Source of the DNA: Curtobacterium sp. MCBA15_009
GTDB taxonomy: Bacteria > Actinomycetota > Actinomycetes > Actinomycetales > Microbacteriaceae
Reading direction: 5' to 3'
Assembly: GCF_001864895.1 (NCBI RefSeq)
Contig: NZ_MJGO01000012.1
Span: forward strand, 172,746-236,745
Length of the DNA: 64,000 nt
A program made the translations under genes and the position numbers. This document shows, piece after piece, positions 26,336 to 34,709 of the stretch. The first letter of the stretch is position 1; every line of letters begins with the position of its first letter. A model generated the notes under the pieces. It had not been told where the DNA came from, ran no database searches, and saw only the letters and a program-made list of their open reading frames with translations.

Positions 26336-27592
26336 GACGGTCGGGACCGGCGCCGTGATCGGGCCGGTCGACGCCTTCCGCAGCGAGGCGCGACGGGTGG
26401 TCCGCCGCTCGACGGCGTAGCTGATCATCGTGACGACGACACCGAGCAGCGCGAGGCCGATGCCGAGCCAGCCCGGCGCGAGGAAGCCGAAGCCGGCGGC
26501 GATGACCGCTCCACCGAGGGCGGCGCCGATCGAGTTGCCGATGTTGAACGCCGAGTGGTTGAGTGCCGCGGCGATCGTGCGGGCGTCCCCGGCGACGTCC
26601 ATCAGGCGGGACTGCACCGCGGGCGGGATCGCCGACGAGGTCGCACCGAGCAGGAAGGCCCCGGCGAGGACACCCCAGACCCACTGCGCGGTCAGGACTG
26701 TGAAGAGCAGCGCGCCGATGAGGGCGAACATGCCGACGTAGATCGTGCGCTTGACGCTGTGGTCGGCGAGGTGGCCGCCGAGGACCCCTCCGACGACCAT
26801 GCCGAGGCCGACGAGCACGAGGACGACCGGCACGAAGGACTCCGGCATGCCGGTGACGTTCTGCACCAGCGGCGAGATGTACGAGTAGACGGCGAAGAAC
26901 CCGCCGAAGCCGACCGCTCCGAGGCCCATCACGATCCACACCTGGGGCACGCGGAAGGCGCTGAGCTCGCGGCCGATCGTCGCGTGCTCGTCGCGGGGGC
27001 TCGTCGGCACGAACGCCGCCACCGCGAGGAAGGTGAGCGCGAACAGGGCCGCGACCACCGCGTAGGCGACGCGCCACCCGGCGACCTGCCCGACCCACGT
27101 GATGGCCGGGACGCCGACGACGTTCGCGACGCTGAGGCCGAGCAGCACCATCGCGATGCCCTTGCCGCGCTTGCCCGGCCCCATCATGTCGCCCGCGACG
27201 ATGGACGCGATGCCGAAGTAGGCCCCGTGCGGCAGCCCGGCGACGAAGCGGGCGACGAGCACCAGGCCGAACGACGGCAGCAGGGCGCTGGCAACCGTCG
27301 CCAGCACGAAGCCGACGAGGAGCACGAGGATCAGGCCCTTGCGCGGGAACCGAGCGGACACCGCGGCGATGGTCGGGGCACCGACGACGACCCCGAGCGC
27401 GTAGGCGCTGACGAGCCAGCCGGCCTGCGCGATGCCGGCGTCGGGGTCCGCACCGTACTGCTGGGGCAGGAGCGCCTGCGCGATGTTCGGCAGCAGGCCC
27501 ATGGCGACGAACTCGGTCGAACCGATGGCGAAGCCACCGAGGGCGAGCGAGACGAGGGCGAGGGTGCGGCGCGCCGGCGTGAGGGTGGTCAT
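26333..27592 (-). CDS. MFS transporter, DHA1 (AraJ/YdhP-like)
   Basis: This 419-residue protein with 12 predicted helices is probably a proton-driven drug or sugar effluxer. The N-terminal motif 'GGFAIGSTEFVAMGLLPNIAQ' and 'WLVSAYALGVVVGAPT' are typical of the AraJ/YdhP/NepI branch of DHA1. The start is the ATG at 27592. A TACACT -10-like box lies about 160 nt upstream on this strand, implying a long leader or another promoter. The substrate is unknown. Confidence 0.88.
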   Translation of the reverse strand: MTTLTPARRTLALVSLALGGFAIGSTEFVAMGLLPNIAQALLPQQYGADPDAGIAQAGWLVSAYALGVVVGAPTIAAVSARFPRKGLILVLLVGFVLATVASALLPSFGLVLVARFVAGLPHGAYFGIASIVAGDMMGPGKRGKGIAMVLLGLSVANVVGVPAITWVGQVAGWRVAYAVVAALFALTFLAVAAFVPTSPRDEHATIGRELSAFRVPQVWIVMGLGAVGFGGFFAVYSYISPLVQNVTGMPESFVPVVLVLVGLGMVVGGVLGGHLADHSVKRTIYVGMFALIGALLFTVLTAQWVWGVLAGAFLLGATSSAIPPAVQSRLMDVAGDARTIAAALNHSAFNIGNSIGAALGGAVIAAGFGFLAPGWLGIGLALLGVVVTMISYAVERRTTRRASLRKASTGPITAPVPTV

Positions 27593-27811
27593 GGAGCCTG
27601 TTCTCGAGCGGGCGGAGCTGGACGGTCCGGGGTCCGCTGTCCGGGTGCTCCGCGCCGCCGATCGGGCTGCGCGGTCACGTGCGGGACGTGGATCCGGTCC
27701 GGGTTCAGCAGCGAACGGGGTGGCCCGGTCAGGGACCGACCGGTCCGAGCAGTGTAGACCGCTCCAACCACCGATCGGAAGTCCGGTGGCCGATCATCAC
27801 CACCGACGCGG

Positions 27812-28000
27812 TCAGGCCGCGCGACGGTCCTGCTCGGCGGGGGCGCTCGACGCGGACCGCAGCTCGGGTAGCTCGTCGCGGTGCACCCACCCGGTGCCGC
27901 ACTCGGCGCACGTCGCCCAGGCGTTCTCGCCGGTCTCGTCCGTGTCGATGACGACCGTCCGAAGGTCGCAGTCGGGGCACCAGCCGTCGTGCATCATCAC
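27812..28000 (-). CDS. Small zinc-ribbon protein (62 aa)
   Basis: This short protein has paired CPDC and CAEC motifs separated by about 22 residues, which should bind one zinc ion in a rubredoxin-like ribbon. Acidic and aromatic residues surround the knuckles ('ENAWATCAECGTGWVHRDEL'). The N-terminus reads MMMHDG, so the exact ATG is ambiguous. The role is unknown; such miniproteins often assist nucleic-acid or metal handling. Confidence 0.65.
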   Translation of the reverse strand: MMMHDGWCPDCDLRTVVIDTDETGENAWATCAECGTGWVHRDELPELRSASSAPAEQDRRAA

Positions 28001-28125
28001 GCGCTCCTCGTCGTCTCGGGGCGGGCCACCCGTCGTGACCCGATGCGCCCATGAGACACCCGACCCCTGACATCCGGCGGGCCTCCGTCGGCGTGTCGCG
28101 GTCCGGCCTGCGGTTGGATGACGGC

Positions 28126-28323
28126 ATGCACACGACCATGACCGTGCTCGCTTCGTGCACGACAGGCGCGCCGGCGAACTGCGAGGACCGGACGGACCCG
28201 ATCGGCATGCTCGTGGTCGGCGTCGTCGCCGTCGTGGTCGTCGTGACGCTCGTGGTGCTCCTGGTGGCCGGGCGGCAGGGCCGCCGCCGCGCGATCCCGG
28301 AACGTCGCCGCGGCCGGCGCTGA
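28126..28323 (+). CDS. Small single-pass membrane protein (65 aa)
   Basis: I do not recognise this protein. It has a short outside segment with two cysteines (SCTTGAPANCED), one strongly hydrophobic helix (about residues 28-48) and a basic C-terminus (RRRAIPERRRGRR), giving an N-out, C-in topology. TTGGAT lies 6 nt before the ATG, suggesting leaderless expression. An ATG 75 nt upstream in frame is less likely. Confidence 0.5.
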   Translation: MHTTMTVLASCTTGAPANCEDRTDPIGMLVVGVVAVVVVVTLVVLLVAGRQGRRRAIPERRRGRR

Positions 28324-28354
28324 CCGACGACCACCGGACGCCGCGCGTGCGGGG

Positions 28355-28663
28355 CTACTCGCCGAGTGCTGCCTCGAGCCGGTCGAGCTTGCCGTCGATC
28401 TCGCCGGTGTGACCCGGCCGGATGTCGGCCTTCAGCACGAGGGACACCCGTGTGCCGTACTGCCCGACGGCCTCGGTGGCACGCTTGACGACGTCCATGA
28501 CCGCGTCCCACTCCCCCTCGAGCTCGGTGAACATCGACGAGGTCCGGTTCGGCAGGCCACTCTCGCGGACGATGCGGACGGCGGCAGCGACGGCGTCGTG
28601 CACGGAGCCGTCCGACTGTGCAGCGGGCCCACCGGAGGGAGCGACGGAGAAGGCGACGATCAT
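28355..28663 (-). CDS. Thiamine-binding-like protein (MTH1187/YqgV family)
   Basis: This 102-residue protein of the DUF77/MTH1187 family is small and ferredoxin-like and is usually tetrameric. Members bind thiamine or a related pyrimidine. The start 'MIVAFSVAPSGG' and the central 'MFTELEGEWDAVMDVVKRAT' fit the family. The ATG at 28663 follows an AGGAT box by 6 nt. It lies 56 bp downstream of the GT87-like gene on the same strand. Confidence 0.8.
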   Translation of the reverse strand: MIVAFSVAPSGGPAAQSDGSVHDAVAAAVRIVRESGLPNRTSSMFTELEGEWDAVMDVVKRATEAVGQYGTRVSLVLKADIRPGHTGEIDGKLDRLEAALGE

Positions 28664-28719
28664 GCGCCCATCCTGCCCCGCCGACCGTCGGCACGCGCGC
28701 CGTCGCCGCGTGGGCGCCG

Positions 28720-30051
28720 TCATCCCGCGAGCGAGCCGTCCCCCCGCGCGTCGACCGCGCCCGACCCACGCGCTCCGACGCGGCGCCCCGGCACCATAGC
28801 CACGTCGGGGCCGCGCAGTCCCATCCGCACGAGCACGACCACGGCCCAGACGAGCGCCGCGACCTCGAGGGCGTTCCGCACCGTGAGCACCACGAGGATC
28901 CAGGGCTGCAGCGTGAGCACCTGGTCGTAGAAGCCCGGGTAGACGAGCTGCGTCAGCACGGCGGTCGGCAGCGCGGCGATCGCCACCGGCACGAACCGCC
29001 GCGCGCTCGGCGATCCGGCCACCAGCCCCCAGACGACCGGCACGGCGAACCAGCCGATGTACTGCGGCGAACCGACCTTGTTCGTCGCGATGAGCGCGGC
29101 GACGAACAGCAGCGCGAGCACCGGCGCGAGCTCGACCCGTCGCGCGCCGCGGTGCGCTGCCCAGAGCGCGAGCGCGACGCCGGCGAGGACGACGACGGCC
29201 ATCAGCGGTGTCGACACCGCCGCGGCCAGGTGGGTACCGGCTCCGGAGACGCCGAAGGTCAGGATGTCCTGGTCGTAGAACACGGCGGCGCCGGGCTCCC
29301 CGGCGGCGGCCGCCCACAGGAAGGGGGTCGCGAGCGGAGCCTCGATCTGCAACCCGCGGCCGGTCTGCTCGGTCACGAAGGACAGCAGGTACGGCGCGCC
29401 ACCCCACAGCACGTCCACGAGCACGATGAGCCCGGTGACCACGAGGGCGCCGCTGAGCACCGGCCCGCGGTGTCCGCGGCGCAGCAGGAGCAGGACGACG
29501 ACCAGGGCGGCGGGCCAGACCTTCGTCCAGGCCCCGGCGGTGAAGAGCGCGGAGGCGACGGCCGGCCGTGTGACGACGAACGCGACGCCGATCAGCGCGA
29601 GCACGGTCGCGACCGTGTCGATGCGGCCGAGCGCGATCGGCCCGAGCGCGAGCAGGAAGACGAGCCACCACCAGACGACGCGGACACCGGGCGCCGCGCG
29701 ACCGACCGGCCGGGAGCGCATCGGCACGCCCACCCGGAAGCGCCACAGGAACGCGCACGCCACCGCGTCGAGCAGCACCATGAGCAGCATCCAGCCCGTG
29801 GCGATCGAGGGGGTGCCACCGAGCGCGGCGGCGGCCATCGGCACGATCGCCAGGATCGGGTAGACCCACTCGCCGTCGATCCCGACCCAGAAGTGGGCCG
29901 AGTGGCCGGTCTCGATCCACCGTCGGTAGGTGATGGTGACGTCCCCGAGGGGCAGGTTCGCCGACGTCCAGGTGAGCCACCACAGCACGGCGTGCACGAG
30001 GGCGAACGCGGCCACGAAGCCCCCGAGCTCGATCCACCGCGTCCTCTGCAC
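28720..30051 (-). CDS. Integral membrane glycosyltransferase (GT87/DUF2029-like)
   Basis: This 443-residue polytopic protein has around 11 helices and an early acidic outside loop, as in actinobacterial polyprenol-phosphate-mannose-dependent mannosyltransferases. 'TSANLPLGDVTITYRRWIE' after the first helix contains the likely catalytic Asp. 'NKVGSPQYIGWFAVP' is also typical. The GTG at 30051 (VQRTRWIELGG) was chosen because TACGCT lies 6 nt upstream, giving a leaderless start. It probably builds a cell-envelope glycan. Confidence 0.8.
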   Translation of the reverse strand: MQRTRWIELGGFVAAFALVHAVLWWLTWTSANLPLGDVTITYRRWIETGHSAHFWVGIDGEWVYPILAIVPMAAAALGGTPSIATGWMLLMVLLDAVACAFLWRFRVGVPMRSRPVGRAAPGVRVVWWWLVFLLALGPIALGRIDTVATVLALIGVAFVVTRPAVASALFTAGAWTKVWPAALVVVLLLLRRGHRGPVLSGALVVTGLIVLVDVLWGGAPYLLSFVTEQTGRGLQIEAPLATPFLWAAAAGEPGAAVFYDQDILTFGVSGAGTHLAAAVSTPLMAVVVLAGVALALWAAHRGARRVELAPVLALLFVAALIATNKVGSPQYIGWFAVPVVWGLVAGSPSARRFVPVAIAALPTAVLTQLVYPGFYDQVLTLQPWILVVLTVRNALEVAALVWAVVVLVRMGLRGPDVAMVPGRRVGARGSGAVDARGDGSLAG

Positions 30052-30114
30052 CGGACGAGCGTAGCGGCCGGGATCCACAGGTTCCCCCAACCATGACGTG
30101 TCACCGTTCTGCCC

Positions 30115-30825
30115 GTGACCACCGACACCCCGCGCAAGCGCCGCAAGGCCGTCATCTGGATCTCCGTCGTCGCCGCCGTCGTCGTCCTCGCCGTCGTCGG
30201 CGTGGTCGTCGGCACGAAGGTGTACACGAACAGCGAGAACGCGAAGGCCTCGGCCGCCCCGTCCGTCGCGGCCAGCCGTCAGGCCTCCACCCTCGACACA
30301 GCGGACCTGTCCGGGGCGTGGACCGTCGGCGGCGACTCCGAGGCCGGCTACCGCGTCCACGAGGTCCTCAACGGCTCGGACGTGACGGTCACCGGCCGCA
30401 CCGACAGCGTCTCGGGCAGCGCCACCGTCGACGGCACGTCCATCACGAAGGCGACGATCACGGTGCAGGTCGCCGACATCGCCACGGACTCCGACCAGCG
30501 CGACTCGTACTTCCGCGACTCGGCCCTGGACACCTCCGCCTTCCCGGAGGCGACCTTCACGCTCACCGAGCCCGTCGCCGACGCGGTGCCGAGCGGTTCG
30601 GACACCAAGACGGTCCGCGCTTCCGGCGAGCTGACGATGCACGGCGTCACGAAGGACGTCACCGCGGAGCTCCAGATCGGTCTGAACGGCGACGGCGTCG
30701 ACATCTCCGGATCGATCCCGGTCACCTTCTCCGACTTCGACGTGCAGGCCCCGAGCCTCGGCTTCGTCACGGTCGACGACTCGGGCGCGGTCGAGTTCCT
30801 GGTGCACGCCACCCCCGCGAACTGA
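30115..30825 (+). CDS. YceI-family lipid-binding-like protein, membrane anchored
   Basis: This 236-residue protein has a basic N-terminus, one membrane helix (about 12-34) and a C-terminal YceI lipocalin-like beta barrel that in relatives binds polyisoprenoids. 'DLSGAWTVGGDSEAGYRVHE', 'YFRDSALDTSAFPEATFTL' and 'GELTMHGVTKDVT' match the family pattern. The start is GTG. A large palindrome about 40 bp after the stop probably ends the transcript. Confidence 0.88.
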   Translation: MTTDTPRKRRKAVIWISVVAAVVVLAVVGVVVGTKVYTNSENAKASAAPSVAASRQASTLDTADLSGAWTVGGDSEAGYRVHEVLNGSDVTVTGRTDSVSGSATVDGTSITKATITVQVADIATDSDQRDSYFRDSALDTSAFPEATFTLTEPVADAVPSGSDTKTVRASGELTMHGVTKDVTAELQIGLNGDGVDISGSIPVTFSDFDVQAPSLGFVTVDDSGAVEFLVHATPAN

Positions 30826-31220
30826 CGTCCGCGACGCACCGCACGTCCGTGCCGTGCGCACCGGCGGACGGGAGGCCCGGCGCCAGCTGGCACCGGGCCT
30901 GCCGTCCGCCGGGTGGTCGCGTCGACGGCACGTGACCCGTCTCCGGCGCCGGTCAGCGGTCCCGCTCCCCCGGATCCGCGGACGCCCGGTTCGCCGGTGG
31001 CCCCTGCCGGAGGCGGTCCGCGTCCCCGCCCGACCCGAGCAGTGCGAGACGCCCCTGGTCACTTGGTCAGCCGGCAGTCGGGAGGCGAGCCGCCGGTCGG
31101 AGTGGCGTCATGACGACGTCGAAGCAGGGGCGACAGCCGGAATGCCCCCGGTTGCGGGTCGCGACGATGTGAACGCTGCTCACATGCTCAGCCGGTCCGC
31201 AGTCTGAACAGGGGAACCCG
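30826..31220. other. Gene-free gap of 395 bp
   Basis: The left end holds the palindrome at 30863-30910. The remainder is GC-rich without a credible reading frame. The last 60 bp include AGGGGAACC, a ribosome-binding site for the ATG at 31221, and the short inverted repeat TGTGAAC...GCTCACA about 50 bp upstream of it. Confidence 0.6.
30863..30910. terminator. GGGAGGC-family palindrome after the YceI gene
   Basis: Arms of about 24 bp (GGCGGACGGGAGGCCCGG and its near-complement) meet at CCAGCTGG, with two mismatches. Being just after a stop codon, it could act as a terminator, though it has no U-tract. Confidence 0.65.
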
Positions 31221-31923
31221 ATGACCGACTTCCAGCAAGCGCCCTACGCGCCTGGGTCTCACCGCCCTGATCGTCGGCATCGTCGCGATCGTCGGATGTG
31301 CCATCCCGTTCGTGAACTTCGTGTCGATCTTCCTCGGCCTCGTCGCGGTCGTTCTCGGCATCGTCGGACTCGTGCAGAAGAACCGCACGCGCGGCCTCGC
31401 CATCGCCGGGACGATCATCGGCGGTCTCGCGCTCATCGTCGGCATCGCGACCGCTTCGATCTACGCGGCCGCGGTCGACTCGGTGTCGAAGTCGCTCGAG
31501 ACGTCGGCACCGGTCGCGACCGAGGATGCCGCGTCAGAACCTGCCGCCGCCCCCACGGAGGAGCCGTCCGAGGAGCCGTCCGAGGAAACGTCGGAGAGCC
31601 AGGCGGCCGCTGACGTCCCGGCCGAGTACACGTCCGCGCTGAACTCGGCGCAGAGCTACTCCGAGATCATGCACATGTCGAAGGAAGGCATCCGGGCACA
31701 GTTGACGTCGGACGTCGCGGACAAGTTCTCCGACGAGGCCGCGGCGTACGCAGTCGACCACGTCGACGCTGACTGGAACGCGAACGCGCTCGCCACGGCG
31801 AAGGACTACCAAACGACCATGAGCATGTCCCCGGAAGCGATCCGGGACCAGCTCACCAGTGACGTCGCCGACAAGTTCACCCAGTCGGAAGCGGACTACG
31901 CGGTCGCGCACCTCGACGACTGA
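31221..31923 (+). CDS. Ltp-family surface protein with N-terminal membrane region, frameshifted
   Basis: The C-terminus holds two Ltp-type repeats ('SALNSAQSYSEIMHMSKEGI' and 'ATAKDYQTTMSMSPEAIRDQ'), a family first seen in a phage-exclusion lipoprotein. Before them come a membrane region of two helices and a Glu/Pro/Ser linker. A ribosome-binding site and ATG at 31221 open the expected N-terminus MTDFQQAPYAP, but the helix 'LGLTALIVGIVAIVGCAIPF' lies in the next frame from about 31252. One indel near 31245-31252 therefore breaks the gene. Without it the only in-frame start is GTG 31312, which loses the first helix. A sequencing error, a true mutation or a recoding event are all possible. Confidence 0.65.
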
Positions 31924-31938
31924 TCGTCCCAGCGTCCT

Positions 31939-31976
31939 GGAACGCCCCGCCCCTCCACCGAGGGGCGGGGCGTTCC
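31939..31976. terminator. Strong hairpin terminator after the Ltp-like gene
   Basis: Perfect 17-bp arms (GGAACGCCCCGCCCCTC and complement) with a CACC loop, 15 bp after the stop codon. It is followed by TCGTCGG rather than a clear U-run. Confidence 0.8.
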
Positions 31977-32124
31977 TCGTCGGGGCTCGTGACGGACGAT
32001 GGCGCCGCCGCGCGCACCTGTCGGAGCCGGACAGACGCCCTTCGAATGGCGACCTCGACGAGGAACAGGCGGAGCCGCGCCCCTCACGAGCGCGCGGCAC
32101 GGGCGAGGTCGTAGCCTCGTCGGC

Positions 32125-33036
32125 ATGGACGAGACCGCTCCACAGACCGTCGAAGCCGCCGTCGCCGTCGTCGGGCCGGGCGCGATCGGTGCCACCGTCG
32201 CGGCGGTGCTGCACGAGGCCGGTCGGACGCCCTTCCTCGCCGGGCGGACGGCACGCGCGGAGCTCGTCGTCGACCTGGGCGGCACCGAGGTGACCGTGCC
32301 CGGTCCGGTGCACACCGACCCCGTCGCACCGACCCCGACCGCCGACGTGGTGTTCCTCGCGGTGAAGGCGACGCAGAACCGGGCGGCCGCACCCTGGCTG
32401 GCGGCACTGTGCGGTCCGGACACCGTGGTCTGCGTCCTGCAGAACGGCATCGAACAGGTGTCGACGGTCGCGCCGCTCGTGCCGCGCGGCCGCGTCGTGC
32501 CGGCCGTCGTCTGGTTCCCCGCCCGGACCCGCCCGGACGGTTCGGTGGAGCTCCGGGCCACACCCCGGCTGACGCTGCCGCGCGGCACCGCGGGCGTCGA
32601 CACCGTGCAGGCAGCGCTCGCGGGCACGCGCTGCACCGTCGAGGCCGCCGACGACTTCCGGACACTCGCCTGGCGGAAGCTGCTGCAGAACGCGGCGGCC
32701 GGGCTCATGGTCCTGACCGGCCGCCGGTCGGGCATGTACGCCCGTGACGACGTCGGCGCGCTGACGCTGGCCTACCTCGCCGAGGCCGCGGCGGTCGCCC
32801 GCGCCGACGGGGCAGTGCTCGACGACGACGAGCCCGGACGGATCCTGCAGGGCTTCCGCGACTCCCCGGCCGACGCGGGCACGTCGATCCTGACGGACCG
32901 CGAGGCCGGCCGGCCCCTGGAGTGGTCGGTGCGGAACGACGTCCTGCGCCGCCGCGCCCGCCGGTACGGCCTGCCCACCCCGATCGGCGACGTCGTCGTG
33001 CCGCTGCTCGCCGCCGCGAGCGACGGGCCCGGCTGA
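32125..33036 (+). CDS. panE: 2-dehydropantoate 2-reductase-like oxidoreductase
   Basis: This 303-residue NADPH-dependent ketopantoate reductase family member would make pantoate for coenzyme A. The Rossmann motif GPGAIG is at residues 17-22. The C-terminal helical domain has 'AWRKLLQNAAAGLMVLTGR' with the conserved Lys and Asn, and 'ILTDREAGRPLEW' near the end is typical. TAGCCT lies 7 nt before the ATG (leaderless). Paralogues that act on other 2-keto acids are common, so the panE label is likely but not certain. Confidence 0.82.
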   Translation: MDETAPQTVEAAVAVVGPGAIGATVAAVLHEAGRTPFLAGRTARAELVVDLGGTEVTVPGPVHTDPVAPTPTADVVFLAVKATQNRAAAPWLAALCGPDTVVCVLQNGIEQVSTVAPLVPRGRVVPAVVWFPARTRPDGSVELRATPRLTLPRGTAGVDTVQAALAGTRCTVEAADDFRTLAWRKLLQNAAAGLMVLTGRRSGMYARDDVGALTLAYLAEAAAVARADGAVLDDDEPGRILQGFRDSPADAGTSILTDREAGRPLEWSVRNDVLRRRARRYGLPTPIGDVVVPLLAAASDGPG

Positions 33037-33082
33037 GCGTCGGTCGCGCGCGTCACGCCCGTGACGTGACCGGGGACGGACG

Positions 33083-33129
33083 GACGGACGGGAGGCTGGT
33101 GCCAGCGGGCGCCGTGCCTCCCGTCCGTC
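33083..33129. terminator. GGGAGGC-family palindrome between convergent genes
   Basis: Arms GACGGACGGGAGGC and GCCTCCCGTCCGTC flank a less symmetrical centre. It lies between the panE-like gene and nnrD, which converge, so it could terminate both. Confidence 0.7.
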
Positions 33130-33181
33130 GGTGCGGACGTCCAGGGCACGCACCGGCGCGCTCGCCGGCGCGGGCGGAGCG

Positions 33182-34042
33182 CTACCCGCGTGCGTCGCCG
33201 TCGACCACGAGGTCGCGGACGACGCCCGGCAGCGCCGCGACGAGTGCCGTCATCGGGAAGGGTCCCCCGCCGGACGCCCGCCGTGCGGCCAGGCCGTGCA
33301 CCACCGCGGCGGAGGCCGCCAGGTGGGCGAGGTCGGACGGCGTCAGCGACGAGCCGGACGCCTCCGCCGCACCCTGCCGCGCGGCGACGAGCGCACCGAC
33401 CACCCCGCCGAGCACGTCCCCGGCGCCGGCGGCCGCGAGCCACGGCGTCGCCGACGAGGCGACCAGGCGCACGGAACCGTCCGGGGTGACCACGTGGGTC
33501 CGCTCGCCCTTGAGGAGCACGACGCTGCCGGTCTGCTCGGCGGCACGGAGCGCCGCGGCGGGGGGGTCGGCCTCGACGGACTCGCGGGAGGCGCCGAGCA
33601 GCGTCGCGGCCTCGCCCGCGTGCGGGGTCAGCACGGCGAGCGGCCCGAGGTCGACGAGCGGGATCGCGCCGGCGTCGACGACCACCGGGACACCGTCGTC
33701 GGACGCGTGACCGAAGGCGTCGGCGGTCGCCGGGTCGAGTTCGCCGAGGGACCCGGCCGAGATCCCGGAGCCCACCAGCCAGGCCTGCACGCGGCCGACG
33801 CCGACGACGCTCTCCGGGCGGCGGGTGAGCACGTGGTCGGACGCGCGGTCGGGTCCGACGTAGCGGACCATGCCGACGCCGGTGTGCACGGCGGCGTCGA
33901 CGCCCAGCACCGCGGCGCCGGGGTACCGGTCCGAGCCCGTCGCCACGCCGAGCACCCCGCGGCGGTACTTGGTGGACTCCCCGGTCGGCGCGGTGACCCA
34001 CGCGGCGGCATCGGACGGACGGACGGGCACGAAGTCGTTCAC
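33182..34042 (-). CDS. nnrD: ADP-dependent (S)-NAD(P)H-hydrate dehydratase
   Basis: This 286-residue carbohydrate-kinase-fold enzyme repairs hydrated NAD(P)H. Motifs are 'STKYRRGVLGVATGSDRYPG', 'LLKGERTHVVTPDG' and 'AAAGAGDVLGGVVGAL', the last being the phosphate-binding loop with the catalytic Asp. The epimerase domain (NnrE) is absent, so this is the kinase-like half alone. The GTG at 34042 was chosen because TAACGT lies 7 nt upstream. This box overlaps the -10 box of the divergent HAD gene. Confidence 0.88.
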   Translation of the reverse strand: MNDFVPVRPSDAAAWVTAPTGESTKYRRGVLGVATGSDRYPGAAVLGVDAAVHTGVGMVRYVGPDRASDHVLTRRPESVVGVGRVQAWLVGSGISAGSLGELDPATADAFGHASDDGVPVVVDAGAIPLVDLGPLAVLTPHAGEAATLLGASRESVEADPPAAALRAAEQTGSVVLLKGERTHVVTPDGSVRLVASSATPWLAAAGAGDVLGGVVGALVAARQGAAEASGSSLTPSDLAHLAASAAVVHGLAARRASGGGPFPMTALVAALPGVVRDLVVDGDARG

Positions 34043-34049
34043 CGCGCCC

Positions 34050-34059
34050 ACGTTACGGT
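34050..34059. promoter_or_regulatory. Overlapping divergent -10 boxes for two leaderless genes
   Basis: ACGTTACGGT contains TAACGT on the minus strand (34050-34055) and TACGGT on the plus strand (34054-34059). Each is exactly 7 nt from its start codon (GTG 34042 and ATG 34067). The two -10 boxes share the bases 34054-34055, so RNA polymerase should not be able to open both at once. Confidence 0.75.
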
Positions 34060-34066
34060 GGAGCGC

Positions 34067-34699
34067 ATGAGCCTGTTCCTGCCCGGTCGCGTGGTGGTCT
34101 TCGACTACGGCGAGGTGATCAGCCGGACGCCGCACGCCTCGCGCGACGCCCTCGTCGAGCTGACCGGCGTGCCGGCCGACGAGCTGTTCCCCGTGTACCA
34201 GGAGCTCCGGCACGACCTGGACCGCGGCGACCTGTCCGTCGTGGCGTACTGGCGTGCCATCGCCGAACGGACCGGACGGTCCTGGAGCATCTCCGAGATC
34301 CACCGGTTCTGGGCGGTCGACTTCACCGGGTGGTTCGAGGTCGAGCCGGCGACCCTCGAGGTCGTCGAGGAGCTGCACGACGCCGGCACCCGCCTGGCAC
34401 TGCTCTCGAACGCGGGCTTCGACTTCGGCGACCCGTACCGCCGGTCGCCGATGGGCTCGTTGTTCGAGACCGTCGTGGTGAGCGCCGAGGAGCACGTCCT
34501 GAAGCCCGACGCATCCATCTACCGCGACACCTGCGCGCGACTGGGAATCGAACCCGCGCAGATGGTGTTCGTGGACAACAGGGCCGAGAACGCCGCCGGC
34601 GCGGAAGCGATCGGGGCGGTCGGCCACCACTACACGTCGTCGGCGTCACTGCGGTCGTTCCTGACGGAACTGGCCGAGCAGCCGGCGCCCGTCATCTGA
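34067..34699 (+). CDS. HAD-family hydrolase
   Basis: This 210-residue haloacid-dehalogenase-superfamily protein resembles the YihX-type sugar phosphatases. The nucleophile Asp lies in VVFDYGEV. Later motifs are LLSNAGF (motif II), LKPDASIY (motif III Lys) and MVFVDNRAENAAGAE (motif IV). The residue two after the nucleophile is Gly rather than Asp, as in the FDxGxV subgroup. TACGGT lies 7 nt before the ATG. The flavin oxidoreductase gene follows 10 bp downstream. Confidence 0.85.
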   Translation: MSLFLPGRVVVFDYGEVISRTPHASRDALVELTGVPADELFPVYQELRHDLDRGDLSVVAYWRAIAERTGRSWSISEIHRFWAVDFTGWFEVEPATLEVVEELHDAGTRLALLSNAGFDFGDPYRRSPMGSLFETVVVSAEEHVLKPDASIYRDTCARLGIEPAQMVFVDNRAENAAGAEAIGAVGHHYTSSASLRSFLTELAEQPAPVI

Positions 34700-34709
34700 G
34701 GAGTCCCGC

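Noticed and set aside
31221..31613. Reading the frame from ATG 31221 straight on as a 130-residue protein
   Set aside because: After about residue 11 the text becomes Arg/His-rich out-of-frame translation of the membrane helix and Ltp region. A frameshifted gene explains it better.
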